A DNA stretch of 32,760 bases from the NCBI GenBank assembly GCA_013824615.1, contig PNOC01000041.1, positions 1 through 32,760 of the forward strand, read 5' to 3'. The position numbers and the translations under genes are program-made. Shown here in pieces: positions 1 to 7,131 of this stretch (its first letter is position 1; each line of letters opens with the position of its first letter). Below the pieces are notes generated by a model. That model was not told where the DNA came from, did not search any database, and worked only from the letters and a program-made list of their open reading frames with translations. This DNA is from Thermodesulfovibrio sp. (GTDB lineage: Bacteria; Nitrospirota; Thermodesulfovibrionia; Thermodesulfovibrionales; UBA6898).

Positions 1-20
1 ACAACCGCAACCAAGGGCTG

Positions 21-812
21 CTATTCCTCTTCATATATTCTCCTGATATCTTTTTTCTCAATCGGCGAGGTCAGACTTACCAAGAGCAGGAGACGGTATT
101 CAGGCGTTTTGTTCTTCAGATCAAAGCCTGCACCGACCGTGGTATACATGAAATCCATGGTCTTTATCCGGTAACCAAGCCGGGTCTCTATATCATTGTA
201 ACGCTGGGTGGTATGGTCCTTTCTGACTATAACCTCTCCGAGCAGATTAATATTATTGGAGGCGGAAAAATCAATTCCTCCCGAAAAGGTGATCTCGTTA
301 TTCAGGCTGCTGGTGCCGGGTTTCTGGAAAATGGCATTCATATGGCCCTTGAAAGGACCGACGCGTTTGCTGGCAATAAGGCCAACGCCGATTCTGCCGT
401 TCGTGCCAAGCTGTTCGCGTCCGCTGCCAAACGCCGCGGTCACCAGGTACGCAAGCGAAGGACCGTATTTTCCTTCATCGTAAAACCGGTGCCTGAATCC
501 AACGGAAATATCCTCAAGCCCGTCGATATTGTTGTTATAACGGTAGACGAACGGCACCATGAGGTCAAGTTCAATGGAGTCGGTAAGCCCATAGGCCCCC
601 TTCAGGCCGAAACGGTAATAGTACGGATTTTTTGAGCGTTCGGCGCTTACTTCCATTGCAAGTTTGCGATGAGGTAGTGTCTCAGCACTCATGACGGAGA
701 AGATCCCATAGGGAGATATCGGCTGCAGTCCCAAAGGATCGAATGCCGAAACTATGGCAGGGTAAAAAACACACCCCAGCCACAGAAGGACGGACAAACA
801 GATTTTCATCAT
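21..812 (-). CDS. Outer-membrane beta-barrel protein, function unknown
   Basis: Predicted 263-residue exported protein. Residues 1-23 form a signal peptide (Lys3, a hydrophobic core, cleavage probably after the Ala of VSA, before FDP). The mature part alternates short polar turns with amphipathic strands rich in Tyr, Phe and Gly, and ends in long strands near the C-terminus, as in a small transmembrane beta-barrel. No periplasmic domain or catalytic motif is visible. I infer an outer-membrane channel or structural protein; the substrate is unknown. Two Met codons start the frame (810-812 and 807-809). There is no Shine-Dalgarno sequence, and the predicted promoter would begin transcription almost at the start codon. 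It is transcribed away from trxA and shows no operon partner inside the window. Confidence 0.75.
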   Translation of the reverse strand: MMKICLSVLLWLGCVFYPAIVSAFDPLGLQPISPYGIFSVMSAETLPHRKLAMEVSAERSKNPYYYRFGLKGAYGLTDSIELDLMVPFVYRYNNNIDGLEDISVGFRHRFYDEGKYGPSLAYLVTAAFGSGREQLGTNGRIGVGLIASKRVGPFKGHMNAIFQKPGTSSLNNEITFSGGIDFSASNNINLLGEVIVRKDHTTQRYNDIETRLGYRIKTMDFMYTTVGAGFDLKNKTPEYRLLLLVSLTSPIEKKDIRRIYEEE

Positions 813-817
813 TAGAG

Positions 818-846
818 AACATAACAGAAAATAACATTGCTGTCAA
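818..846 (-). promoter_or_regulatory. Sigma70-type promoter of the outer-membrane protein gene
   Basis: On the minus strand TTGACA (841-846) is followed after 17 bases by TATGTT (818-823), a perfect -35 and a 4/6 -10. The expected start of transcription, about 6-7 bases further on, falls at or next to the first ATG (810-812), so the mRNA may be leaderless. Confidence 0.6.
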
Positions 847-879
847 TGAGTTCCGGGCACCATAATGCCCAAACTCCCC

Positions 880-920
880 GGAGCAGCAGGAACGCAACAG
901 GTGCTCTTCCTGCCTGCTCC
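880..920. repeat. Long imperfect hairpin in the divergent intergenic region
   Basis: The arms at 880-892 and 907-920 pair over 13 bases with one bulged base, around a 14-base loop. No T-tract follows on either strand, so it is not a typical intrinsic terminator. It lies between the outer-membrane protein promoter and the trxA promoter. A smaller hairpin (855-859 with 866-870) lies next to it. Confidence 0.55.
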
Positions 921-945
921 TCGGTGCCGGTTATTTAAGGGTTTT

Positions 946-972
946 GCGGCTATCTGTTTGACAAATAGCCGC
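946..972. promoter_or_regulatory. Perfect inverted repeat across the trxA -35 element (possible operator)
   Basis: GCGGCTAT (946-953) and ATAGCCGC (965-972) are perfect 8-base complements with an 11-base spacer that contains the TTGACA -35 hexamer. This symmetry and position suit a dimeric transcription factor, but no regulator can be named from the sequence. Confidence 0.5.
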
Positions 973-987
973 TGCACAAAATATAAT
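958..987 (+). promoter_or_regulatory. Near-consensus sigma70 promoter of the trxA operon
   Basis: TTGACA (958-963), an 18-base spacer, and TATAAT (982-987). Both hexamers match the consensus perfectly. Transcription would start near 994, just ahead of the ribosome binding site at 1003-1010. It probably drives trxA and at least the genes immediately downstream. Confidence 0.8.
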
Positions 988-1017
988 TCAGACAATTATC
1001 ACAAGGAGGTTTTTACG

Positions 1018-1350
1018 ATGGCTGAAGGAGTACTTAACGTTACCACGGCAACATGGGACCAGGAGGTCTTGCAGTCGCCAAACCTTGTTATGGTGGATTT
1101 CTGGGCTGTCTGGTGCGGCCCCTGCCGCATGATTGCGCCTACGGTTGAAGAACTGGCTAAGGATTATTCCGGGCGGGTAAAAGTGGCAAAGCTGAACACG
1201 GATGAAAACCCGGATATTGCCAGCAAGTATAAGATAATGGGCATTCCGACGATAATGTTTTTTAAGGCGGGGCAGAAAGTCGACCAGGTTGTGGGTGCAG
1301 TACCAAAGCCGCAGCTGAAGGCGAAACTGGACTCCCTGCTGGCAGGCTGA
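1018..1350 (+). CDS. trxA: Thioredoxin
   Basis: Cytosolic thioredoxin of 110 residues, a standard length. It reduces protein disulfides and is itself reduced by thioredoxin reductase. The active site WCGPC is at residues 32-36 (Cys33 and Cys36). The conserved GIPT turn with the cis-proline follows about 40 residues later, and the DFWA strand precedes the active site. The frame stays open upstream, but the start is set by a strong AAGGAGGT at 1003-1010, seven bases before the ATG, and by family length. It is the first gene after a near-consensus promoter and is followed 54 bases later by a second thioredoxin-fold gene, then ffh. The inverted repeat over the -35 suggests regulated expression. 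Confidence 0.96.
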   Translation: MAEGVLNVTTATWDQEVLQSPNLVMVDFWAVWCGPCRMIAPTVEELAKDYSGRVKVAKLNTDENPDIASKYKIMGIPTIMFFKAGQKVDQVVGAVPKPQLKAKLDSLLAG

Positions 1351-1404
1351 TACTGTTTGGAATACCGACATCATTCATGGCCTGAGCGGACAGGATCTGA
1401 CAGG

Positions 1405-1920
1405 ATGCTGAAAGGCATCCTGCTCCTTCTGCTGACTCTGTCACTGCTGTCGTGTACGGCAAAAAACGATGAAAAAAGGATATCTGCCTCTGTTGCGCCG
1501 GGGAGCAATGCCCCTGAATTCACCGCAAAAGATCTCTCGGGCCAGAACATCAGCCTTTCCGGCCTTGCCGGCCGGGTTGTCGTCCTGGAATTCTGGGCCA
1601 CATGGTGTCCTCCCTGTCGCTCGACCATCCCGGACCTTGTTGCGCTTCAGGAAAAATACCGGGACAGGAATGTGACGGTGCTGGCAGTTTCGGTTGACGA
1701 GGGAAGCAATCTTACCGCAAAATTGCAGGATTTTGCGAGGGAAAATAAGATCAACTACAGCATCCTTCTGGGCAGCGAGATAATCACTCAGACATATAAG
1801 GTCAGGAATATCCCGGTCCTTTTTCTTATTGATAAAACAGGCAAGATCGTCAGCCAGCATGTAGGCGCAATAGAAGATTTTGCCGGGACTGTTTCCAGCC
1901 AGGTCGAGAAGCTGCTCTAA
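1405..1920 (+). CDS. TlpA/ResA-like thiol-disulfide oxidoreductase lipoprotein
   Basis: A 171-residue redoxin-family protein predicted to act outside the cytoplasm. From the ATG at 1405, residues 1-16 form a lipoprotein signal and LLSC (Cys17) is a good lipobox. The thioredoxin fold carries WCPPC at residues 67-71 and a later NIPVLFLID segment with the cis-proline, typical of TlpA and ResA. Such proteins keep periplasmic thiols reduced, for example during cytochrome c maturation; the partner here is unknown. The frame runs upstream to a TTG at 1357, but that would bury the signal peptide behind 16 polar residues, so 1405 is preferred. It ends two bases before ffh, so co-translation with ffh is likely. 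Confidence 0.88.
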   Translation: MLKGILLLLLTLSLLSCTAKNDEKRISASVAPGSNAPEFTAKDLSGQNISLSGLAGRVVVLEFWATWCPPCRSTIPDLVALQEKYRDRNVTVLAVSVDEGSNLTAKLQDFARENKINYSILLGSEIITQTYKVRNIPVLFLIDKTGKIVSQHVGAIEDFAGTVSSQVEKLL

Positions 1921-1922
1921 GC

Positions 1923-3236
1923 ATGTTCGATAATATTTCCGAAAAACTTGACCTCATCTTCAAGGGTCTTAAAAGCCGTGGACTCCTTAAAGAGGAGGAT
2001 GTAGACGTTGCTCTCAAAGAAATACGTCTGGCACTTCTTGAGGCAGACGTCAATTTCAGGGTCGTCAAGGACCTGATACAGAAGATCAGGGAAAAGGCTG
2101 TCGGCAAGGAGGTCCTCGAGAGTCTGACCCCTGGGCAGCAGGTGGTCAAGATTGTCAACGATGAACTCTGCACACTGCTTGGCGGCACAAACACCAGAAT
2201 AGCTCTCTCGCCCAACCCTCCTACGGTAATCATGATGGTCGGGCTTCAGGGGTCCGGCAAGACCACGACAGCTGCAAAACTTGCCCGTATATTCAAGAAA
2301 GAGGGCCGAAGGCCTCTGCTGGTGGCCTGTGATCTGCAGCGTCCGGCAGCAATTGATCAGCTGATTACCCTGGGACAGCAACTGGGGGTCAACGTCTTCC
2401 ATGCCCGTGACACTAAAGACCCGGTGTCTGTAGCACGGGACTCTATCAGGACTGCAAAAACCGAGGCAAACGACATTGTTATTCTCGATACCGCCGGGCG
2501 ACTGCATATTGACGAGACGCTTATGGGAGAACTCAAGAACGTCAGAACTGCTGTGGCACCTCACGAAGTCCTTTTTGTAGCGGATGCGATGACGGGCCAG
2601 GATGCCGTCACCGTCGCGCGTCAGTTCAATGAGCAGATTGGCATTGACGGCATCATCCTGACGAAAATGGATGGAGATGCGCGGGGCGGAGCAGCCCTCT
2701 CTATTCGGGCAGTCACAGATAAACCGATCAAATTTATTGGTGTCGGTGAAAAAATCGACATGCTCGAACCGTTCCACCCTGACCGGATTGCCTCAAAGAT
2801 CCTGGGCATGGGAGATGTTCTCTCTCTTATCGAGCATGCCCAGAAATCGTTCGACCAGAAAGAGGCTGACAGTCTTCAGAAGAAGATCATGGGAGATTCG
2901 TTTACTTTTGATGATCTTCGCGAACAGCTCAAGAAGATTCGGAGCATGGGATCACTCGAAAGTCTGCTGGGTATGATTCCCGGGTTCAACAAGGCAAAGA
3001 ATCTCAAGGTCGATGAGAAGGAATTTGTCAGGACCGAGGCGATCATCAATTCCATGACGCTTCAGGAGCGGGCAAATCACAATATTCTGAACGGAAGCCG
3101 GAGAAAAAGAATAGCACAGGGGAGCGGTACAACCGTTGCGGAGGTCAACCGGGTGATCAAACAGTATGTTGAGCTGAAGAAAATGCTCAAAATGTTTAAG
3201 GGCAAAAAAAACCTGAAGATGCCAAAATTTTTCTAG
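1923..3236 (+). CDS. ffh: Signal recognition particle protein Ffh (SRP54)
   Basis: GTPase subunit of the bacterial signal recognition particle. It binds 4.5S RNA and the signal sequences of nascent membrane proteins and docks with FtsY. The 437 residues match the family length. The N-terminal four-helix domain spans about 1-95. The P-loop [10 protein letters not shown] is at 107-116, followed by the RPAA motif, DTAGR and TKMD of the G domain. The methionine-rich M domain ends in a basic tail ([13 protein letters not shown]). No 4.5S RNA gene is visible in the window. It follows the redoxin gene by two bases and precedes rpsP by 74 bases, the common ffh-rpsP order. Confidence 0.97.
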   Translation: MFDNISEKLDLIFKGLKSRGLLKEEDVDVALKEIRLALLEADVNFRVVKDLIQKIREKAVGKEVLESLTPGQQVVKIVNDELCTLLGGTNTRIALSPNPPTVIMMVGLQGSGKTTTAAKLARIFKKEGRRPLLVACDLQRPAAIDQLITLGQQLGVNVFHARDTKDPVSVARDSIRTAKTEANDIVILDTAGRLHIDETLMGELKNVRTAVAPHEVLFVADAMTGQDAVTVARQFNEQIGIDGIILTKMDGDARGGAALSIRAVTDKPIKFIGVGEKIDMLEPFHPDRIASKILGMGDVLSLIEHAQKSFDQKEADSLQKKIMGDSFTFDDLREQLKKIRSMGSLESLLGMIPGFNKAKNLKVDEKEFVRTEAIINSMTLQERANHNILNGSRRKRIAQGSGTTVAEVNRVIKQYVELKKMLKMFKGKKNLKMPKFF

Positions 3237-3297
3237 TTCTGACAGGGCTTTACTTACTATGCCGAGATATATTAAACTATTCGAATATAATTTTTTC

Positions 3298-3304
3298 AGG
3301 AGGT
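3298..3304 (+). promoter_or_regulatory. Strong ribosome binding site that fixes the rpsP TTG start
   Basis: AGGAGGT lies six bases before the TTG at 3311. Translation from that TTG gives the conserved S16 N-terminus ([10 protein letters not shown]), so the non-ATG start is well supported. Confidence 0.8.
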
Positions 3305-3310
3305 GTTTTT

Positions 3311-3547
3311 TTGGTCAAGATTCGATTAACTAGGATGGGTGCGCACAAAAAACCTTTCTACCGGATGATAGTCACTGACTCACGGACCCGGAGAGATGGA
3401 CCGTTCATTGAGATTCTCGGGACCTATGATCCCTTAAAAGAGCCCTCAGAGATCAAGATTGATCTGGACAAGGCAAGACACTGGCTGCAGCACGGAGCAC
3501 AGCCCACGGAGACCGCAAAAAAACTGATGCAGCGGGCCGGCCTTTAA
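3311..3547 (+). CDS. rpsP: 30S ribosomal protein S16
   Basis: Ribosomal protein S16, needed for assembly of the 5' domain of the 30S subunit. The 78 residues are typical. The N-terminal [17 protein letters not shown] block and the [13 protein letters not shown] block are family hallmarks, and the C-terminus has the usual W-L-x-x-G-A-x-P-T segment. The start codon is TTG, chosen because it sits six bases behind AGGAGGT and yields the conserved N-terminus. It begins the classical rpsP-khpA-rimM-trmD-rplS cluster. The 74-base gap from ffh contains a TATAAT at 3286-3291, but I see no convincing -35, so an internal promoter is only possible. Confidence 0.97.
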   Translation: MVKIRLTRMGAHKKPFYRMIVTDSRTRRDGPFIEILGTYDPLKEPSEIKIDLDKARHWLQHGAQPTETAKKLMQRAGL

Positions 3548-3576
3548 ATTAAAACAGATTTTCCGGAAACTGACGG

Positions 3577-3807
3577 ATGAAAGCACTGATCGAAACCATG
3601 TCAAAGGCCCTGGTTGACAAGCCGGAGGAGGTTTCGGTCAACGAGATAACCGGAGAAAAAACCACGGTTTACGAACTCAAGGTGGCCCCCGGGGATCTTG
3701 GCAAGGTAATCGGCAGGGAGGGCAAAACAGCCCTGGCGATGAGGACTATTCTCTCTGCTGCCGGCACAAAGATGGGTAAACGTTGTGTGCTCGAAATCCT
3801 TGAATAA
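3577..3807 (+). CDS. khpA: KH-domain RNA-binding protein KhpA
   Basis: Small single-KH RNA-binding protein of 76 residues (YlqC/KhpA family). In Firmicutes it pairs with KhpB and affects cell division and RNA stability; its role here is inferred from the family. The GxxG loop is visible in KVIGREGK (Gly46 to Gly49), followed by the helix [13 protein letters not shown] and a final strand RCVLEILE. It lies 29 bases after rpsP and before rimM, the family's usual place. The start ATG has GGAAA a few bases upstream. Confidence 0.92.
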   Translation: MKALIETMSKALVDKPEEVSVNEITGEKTTVYELKVAPGDLGKVIGREGKTALAMRTILSAAGTKMGKRCVLEILE

Positions 3808-3862
3808 GTCTCCGGAACTGCTATGCAAGTAATCCTGCTTTAATTCTCATCGGGTTACGCTC

Positions 3863-4375
3863 ATTCACACAAATCTTCTTTCTTTAGCTCAGATTCTCCG
3901 TGCGTGGGGGGTAAAAGGTGAGATGAAGGCCTTACCCCTCTCGAAACTGTCTGCCATCCTGCTTCCGGGACAGCGAGTCATCGTGGTGACCAGCGAGGGA
4001 TTACAGACGGTCCAAACGATCCGCTCCACGAAGAAAATGCCAAAGGATCTGGTTCTTTCCTTTATGGGCATTGATACCCCTGAGGCAACGATTCCTTTCC
4101 GAAATGCTACGATATCAATCGAAAGAGACCTGGCCCCTCCCCTGCCCTCCGGGGAATACTTTATCAGTGATCTGCTGGGTATGACGGTCAGGACAACGGA
4201 CGGGCGGATTATTGGCATTGTTGAGGAAGTGTTGAGTACCGGCAGCAATGACGTTTATATCGTGAGGGGTGGCGGCCGGGAGTATCTGATTCCTGCGATC
4301 AAGGATGTTATTCGGGAGATTGATCCTGAAGGCAAGGCCATGTTAATCAGCCCTATGAAAGGCCTTTTGGATTAA
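3863..4375 (+). CDS. rimM: Ribosome maturation factor RimM (start codon uncertain)
   Basis: 16S rRNA processing factor that binds S19 and helps assemble the 30S head. The C-terminal PRC-barrel is clear (YFISDLLGMTVRTTDG, VYIVRGGGREYLIPAI, ISPMKGLLD). The first ATG in frame is at 3923, but the codons just upstream read AQILRAWGVKGE, the conserved RimM N-terminal motif, so translation must start earlier. The frame is open back to a TAA at 3830-3832 and contains no ATG, GTG, TTG or CTG. An ATT at 3863 would give 170 residues, the normal family length, with a weak GGG eight bases upstream. I place the start there provisionally. A sequence error or other non-canonical start is possible. It lies between khpA and trmD as expected. 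Confidence 0.87.
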   Translation: MHTNLLSLAQILRAWGVKGEMKALPLSKLSAILLPGQRVIVVTSEGLQTVQTIRSTKKMPKDLVLSFMGIDTPEATIPFRNATISIERDLAPPLPSGEYFISDLLGMTVRTTDGRIIGIVEEVLSTGSNDVYIVRGGGREYLIPAIKDVIREIDPEGKAMLISPMKGLLD

Positions 4376-4441
4376 GAATTGAGGAATAATGTACCGCTCA
4401 TATCGCAGCAATAGTAACCATGACACCGGAAACTGCACGCC

Positions 4442-5182
4442 GTGAAGCACTATAGCATTGTAACCATCTTCCCCGACGTCATCAGGGCTTATCTCGGAGC
4501 GAGTATCATGAAGCGCGCCATAGCAAATGAGCTGATTCATGTCAACGTCCATGATCTTCGGGACTACACAACGGACAAACACCGCAGTGTTGATGACTAC
4601 CCGTACGGAGGCGGAGCCGGGATGGTCATGAAGCCGGAGCCTTTTTTCAGAATCACTGCTCAACAGTGGCCCGAACGTGAAAAGAGAAGGGTAATTCTGC
4701 TTTCGCCCAAAGGCCGCGTTTTTACCCAGAGGGTGGCCGAAGAACTGGTGGGGGACGACCGGGAACTGGTTTTCTTCTGCGGCAGATATGAGGCGATAGA
4801 CGAGCGGGTGCATGCCTGCCTGGCTGACGATGAAATATCTGTGGGAGATTTTGTATTGACTGGCGGAGAACTGCCGTCTTTAGTTATAATAGATGCCGTT
4901 GCCAGGCTAATCCCTGGCGTGCTTGGTGATAGTCGTTCGGCTGAAGAGGACTCTTTTGCCTGCGGGTTGCTGGACTATCCGCATTATACCAGGCCTGAAG
5001 ATCTGAACGGCCGAACGGTCCCGGACGTGCTTCTCTCCGGGAACCACCGGGAGATAGACCGCTGGAGAAAAAAGCAGGCGCTGCAGGTAACGGCTGCACG
5101 GAGACCTGACCTGCTTGCCGTGTACCAGCCATCTCCGGATGAAGAAAAAATATTAAAGGAAATAAAGGAGGAAGATTCATGA
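4442..5182 (+). CDS. trmD: tRNA (guanine-37-N1)-methyltransferase TrmD
   Basis: SAM-dependent SPOUT methyltransferase that makes m1G37 in tRNAs with a G36-G37 context and so prevents +1 frameshifting. The 246 residues have the trefoil-knot motifs: [38 protein letters not shown] and the cofactor loop [13 protein letters not shown]. The start is GTG at 4442, directly giving the expected N-terminus [11 protein letters not shown]. Its stop overlaps the rplS start in ATGA (5179-5182), so the two are coupled. The 66-base spacer after rimM shows no obvious signal. Confidence 0.97.
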   Translation: MKHYSIVTIFPDVIRAYLGASIMKRAIANELIHVNVHDLRDYTTDKHRSVDDYPYGGGAGMVMKPEPFFRITAQQWPEREKRRVILLSPKGRVFTQRVAEELVGDDRELVFFCGRYEAIDERVHACLADDEISVGDFVLTGGELPSLVIIDAVARLIPGVLGDSRSAEEDSFACGLLDYPHYTRPEDLNGRTVPDVLLSGNHREIDRWRKKQALQVTAARRPDLLAVYQPSPDEEKILKEIKEEDS

Positions 5183-5529
5183 ACCTGTTGCACGCTATTG
5201 AAGAGGGTTTCAAGAGAGACCTTGGGAAATTTAATGTTGGTGATACGGTAAAAGTCTATGTCAAGGTCGTTGAAGGCGACAAGGAGAGGATACAGCCTTT
5301 CCAGGGTCTTGTAATCGGCCGCAAGGGCTGTGGTACACGCGAGACCTTTATGGTCAGGAAAGTGTCCTTCGGCATTGGCGTTGAAAAAATATTCCCCGTC
5401 TGTTCGCCGAATGTCGACCGGGTCGAAGTCATCAAAAGAGGTGATGTGCGCAGAGCAAAACTCTATTACATCAGAGACAAAAAGGGCAAGGCCGCCAAGA
5501 TCAAGGAAAAAGATATTACGGCACGCTAA
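5179..5529 (+). CDS. rplS: 50S ribosomal protein L19
   Basis: Large-subunit protein L19, located near the 30S interface. The 116 residues match the family. Recognisable parts are [22 protein letters not shown], the [10 protein letters not shown] strand, [15 protein letters not shown] and the C-terminal [25 protein letters not shown] stretch in the end of trmD (5168-5175) provides the ribosome binding site, and the start overlaps the trmD stop by four bases. rnhB begins seven bases after its stop codon. Confidence 0.98.
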   Translation: MNLLHAIEEGFKRDLGKFNVGDTVKVYVKVVEGDKERIQPFQGLVIGRKGCGTRETFMVRKVSFGIGVEKIFPVCSPNVDRVEVIKRGDVRRAKLYYIRDKKGKAAKIKEKDITAR

Positions 5530-5535
5530 TCTGCT

Positions 5536-6171
5536 ATGGACAGATACCGGCATGACCTGCATTCCCGAGGCCAGGGGTTCATGGTCATTGCCGGTGTTGA
5601 CGAAGCAGGCCGTGGGTCCGGGGCGGCCGAGGTTTATGTCGGGGCTGTAGTCCTGAATCCTGAACGTGGTATTAAGGGGCTTGCTGATTCAAAGAAGCTG
5701 ACGAAAAAAAAACGGGAAGCCCTCAGTGAAGAAATAAAGATGCATGCACTGAGCTGGTACATCGCAACTGCCAGTGTCGAAGAAGTTGAAAGACTTAATG
5801 TGCTCCAGGCGACGCTTCTGGCAATGAGTCGGTCAGTGCAGGGGCTGTCCCTCCGGCCAGACAGAGTCCTTGTCGATGGAAACCACGCACCCAGGCTGGA
5901 TATGCCGGTCAGAGCTATTGTGAGAGGCGACGATTCAGTTCCTGAAATAAGCGCTGCCTCGATACTTGCAAAGGTCGCCAGAGACCAGGCCATGCTTGAC
6001 TATCATCACTGTTACCCGGACTATGGGTTTGATGTCCACAAGGGCTATCTGACCAGATTACACCTCGAAGCCCTGCAGAGATACGGTCCCTGTCCTATCC
6101 ACCGTAAAACCTATGCGCCGATACGTGCACTGATAGAGACGGGTACAAGAGTAACGTATCCTCTGTTCTAA
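5536..6171 (+). CDS. rnhB: Ribonuclease HII
   Basis: Endonuclease that cuts the RNA strand of RNA-DNA hybrids and starts removal of single ribonucleotides from DNA. All four acidic active-site residues are present: Asp and Glu in GVDEAGRG, Asp in VLVDGN, and Asp in KVARD. The GRG ribose-recognition motif, LADSKKL and the C-terminal YGPCPIHRKTYAPI block are also present. The usually conserved stretch right after GRG (PLAGPV-like) reads SGAAEV here, at equal length, so it is substitution rather than a frameshift. Start 5536 gives the usual short N-terminal helix, but ATG 5581 has a better purine-rich site (AGGGG). It is last in the trxA-rnhB run. Confidence 0.94.
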   Translation: MDRYRHDLHSRGQGFMVIAGVDEAGRGSGAAEVYVGAVVLNPERGIKGLADSKKLTKKKREALSEEIKMHALSWYIATASVEEVERLNVLQATLLAMSRSVQGLSLRPDRVLVDGNHAPRLDMPVRAIVRGDDSVPEISAASILAKVARDQAMLDYHHCYPDYGFDVHKGYLTRLHLEALQRYGPCPIHRKTYAPIRALIETGTRVTYPLF

Positions 6172-6308
6172 TATCCCTTCCCTGAAGTATCATGCATTAT
6201 CCCTTTTCATAGATTAATGTAACGGTGTGACCATACCCAAAATTACTCTGCCTGACAAACAGCGGATAGACGAGGCGTAACGCAGCAGAAGGACTTTTTA
6301 CGAAGACT
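6172..6308. other. Convergent intergenic spacer, no recognised signal
   Basis: This 137-base gap separates the ends of rnhB (plus) and the permease gene (minus). I see no strong hairpin with a T-tract on either strand and no gene. A bidirectional terminator would be expected but is not evident. Confidence 0.5.
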
Positions 6309-7124
6309 TCAATAGTAGCGCAGTTTGTTCTGTTCGGCATCAAATCCGTCTCTCAGTGAATCTCCTGCCAGATTGAAACAGAGAGCGGTTACGGCAATGA
6401 GCACACCCGGAGGCAGCACCATCCAGGGGGCTGCATTCAGATAGGCCCTGTTCGAGCTGATCATGGCCCCCCAGGTGGCTGTCGGCGGCTGCACACCCAG
6501 GCCCAGGAACCCGAGGGCCGCCTCCGTCAGAATGTATCCTCCGAGTTTCATGCCCGCCATGACCAGCACAAGCGGCAGACACTGGGGCAGAATATGGCGC
6601 CACACTATCCTCAGGTCGCTGCAGCCTATCGCGCGCGCAGCCTCGATGTAGGGCTGCTCCCGTATTGTAAGCACATGTCCTCTGACGAGTCGTGCGAAGG
6701 AGGCCCAGCTTACGGAGGCGATGGCAATGACCACCGTGTACACACCCGGAGGCATCAGCACCGATATTCCGATCGCGAGTATCAACGAAGGAAAAGCAAG
6801 AATAAGATCCACAAAGGCCATCAGGGTCAGGTCAACCGCACCCCGGAAATACCCGGAGAGCAGGCCGATGAACAGCCCGATGCCCATAGAGAGGATTGCA
6901 GCAAAGACAGATATGCCTATTGATATTTTTCCACCGGCGAGTAGACGGGCCAGCATGTCGCGTCCCTTGCCGTCCGTCCCCAGCAGGTGTTTCGGAGATG
7001 GCGGCTGCCGGATGCTGTCGAGATCAATGGCATCCGGGTCATAGGGAACAAGACAGGGGGCCAACAAGGACAATAGAAAAAGTGCCGAAATAATACCGAG
7101 CGATATTCTGGCAGTCCACCCCAT
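6309..7124 (-). CDS. Peptide ABC importer permease, DppC/OppC family
   Basis: Inner-membrane permease subunit of a peptide or nickel-type ABC importer, 271 residues. It has the N-terminal transmembrane helix and the YDPDAIDLDSIRQPPSPKHLLGTDGKGRDMLARLL-type segment before the permease domain, then about five further helices. The EAA loop that contacts the ATPase is EAARAIGCSDLRIVWRHILP. The family C-terminus GDSLRDGFD is present. It starts seven bases after the stop of the partner permease, with GAGG as the ribosome binding site. No dppD/dppF-type ATPase gene follows, so the transporter must borrow ATPases encoded elsewhere. Substrate specificity cannot be read from the permease. Confidence 0.92.
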   Translation of the reverse strand: MGWTARISLGIISALFLLSLLAPCLVPYDPDAIDLDSIRQPPSPKHLLGTDGKGRDMLARLLAGGKISIGISVFAAILSMGIGLFIGLLSGYFRGAVDLTLMAFVDLILAFPSLILAIGISVLMPPGVYTVVIAIASVSWASFARLVRGHVLTIREQPYIEAARAIGCSDLRIVWRHILPQCLPLVLVMAGMKLGGYILTEAALGFLGLGVQPPTATWGAMISSNRAYLNAAPWMVLPPGVLIAVTALCFNLAGDSLRDGFDAEQNKLRYY

Positions 7125-7131
7125 GCAGACC

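Noticed and set aside
865-1017. Upstream extension of the trxA frame
   Set aside because: It would place the promoter and the strong ribosome site inside the coding region and gives a non-thioredoxin N-terminus.
1917-2777. Long open frame on the minus strand opposite ffh
   Set aside because: It is antisense to a highly conserved gene, has no recognisable protein motif and no ribosome site.
3286-3291. Promoter immediately before rpsP
   Set aside because: TATAAT is present but no acceptable -35 lies 15-19 bases upstream.
5590-5660. Frameshift in rnhB near the GRG motif
   Set aside because: Spacing between the GRG and LADSKKL motifs equals the family spacing, and the frame is uninterrupted; substitution explains it.
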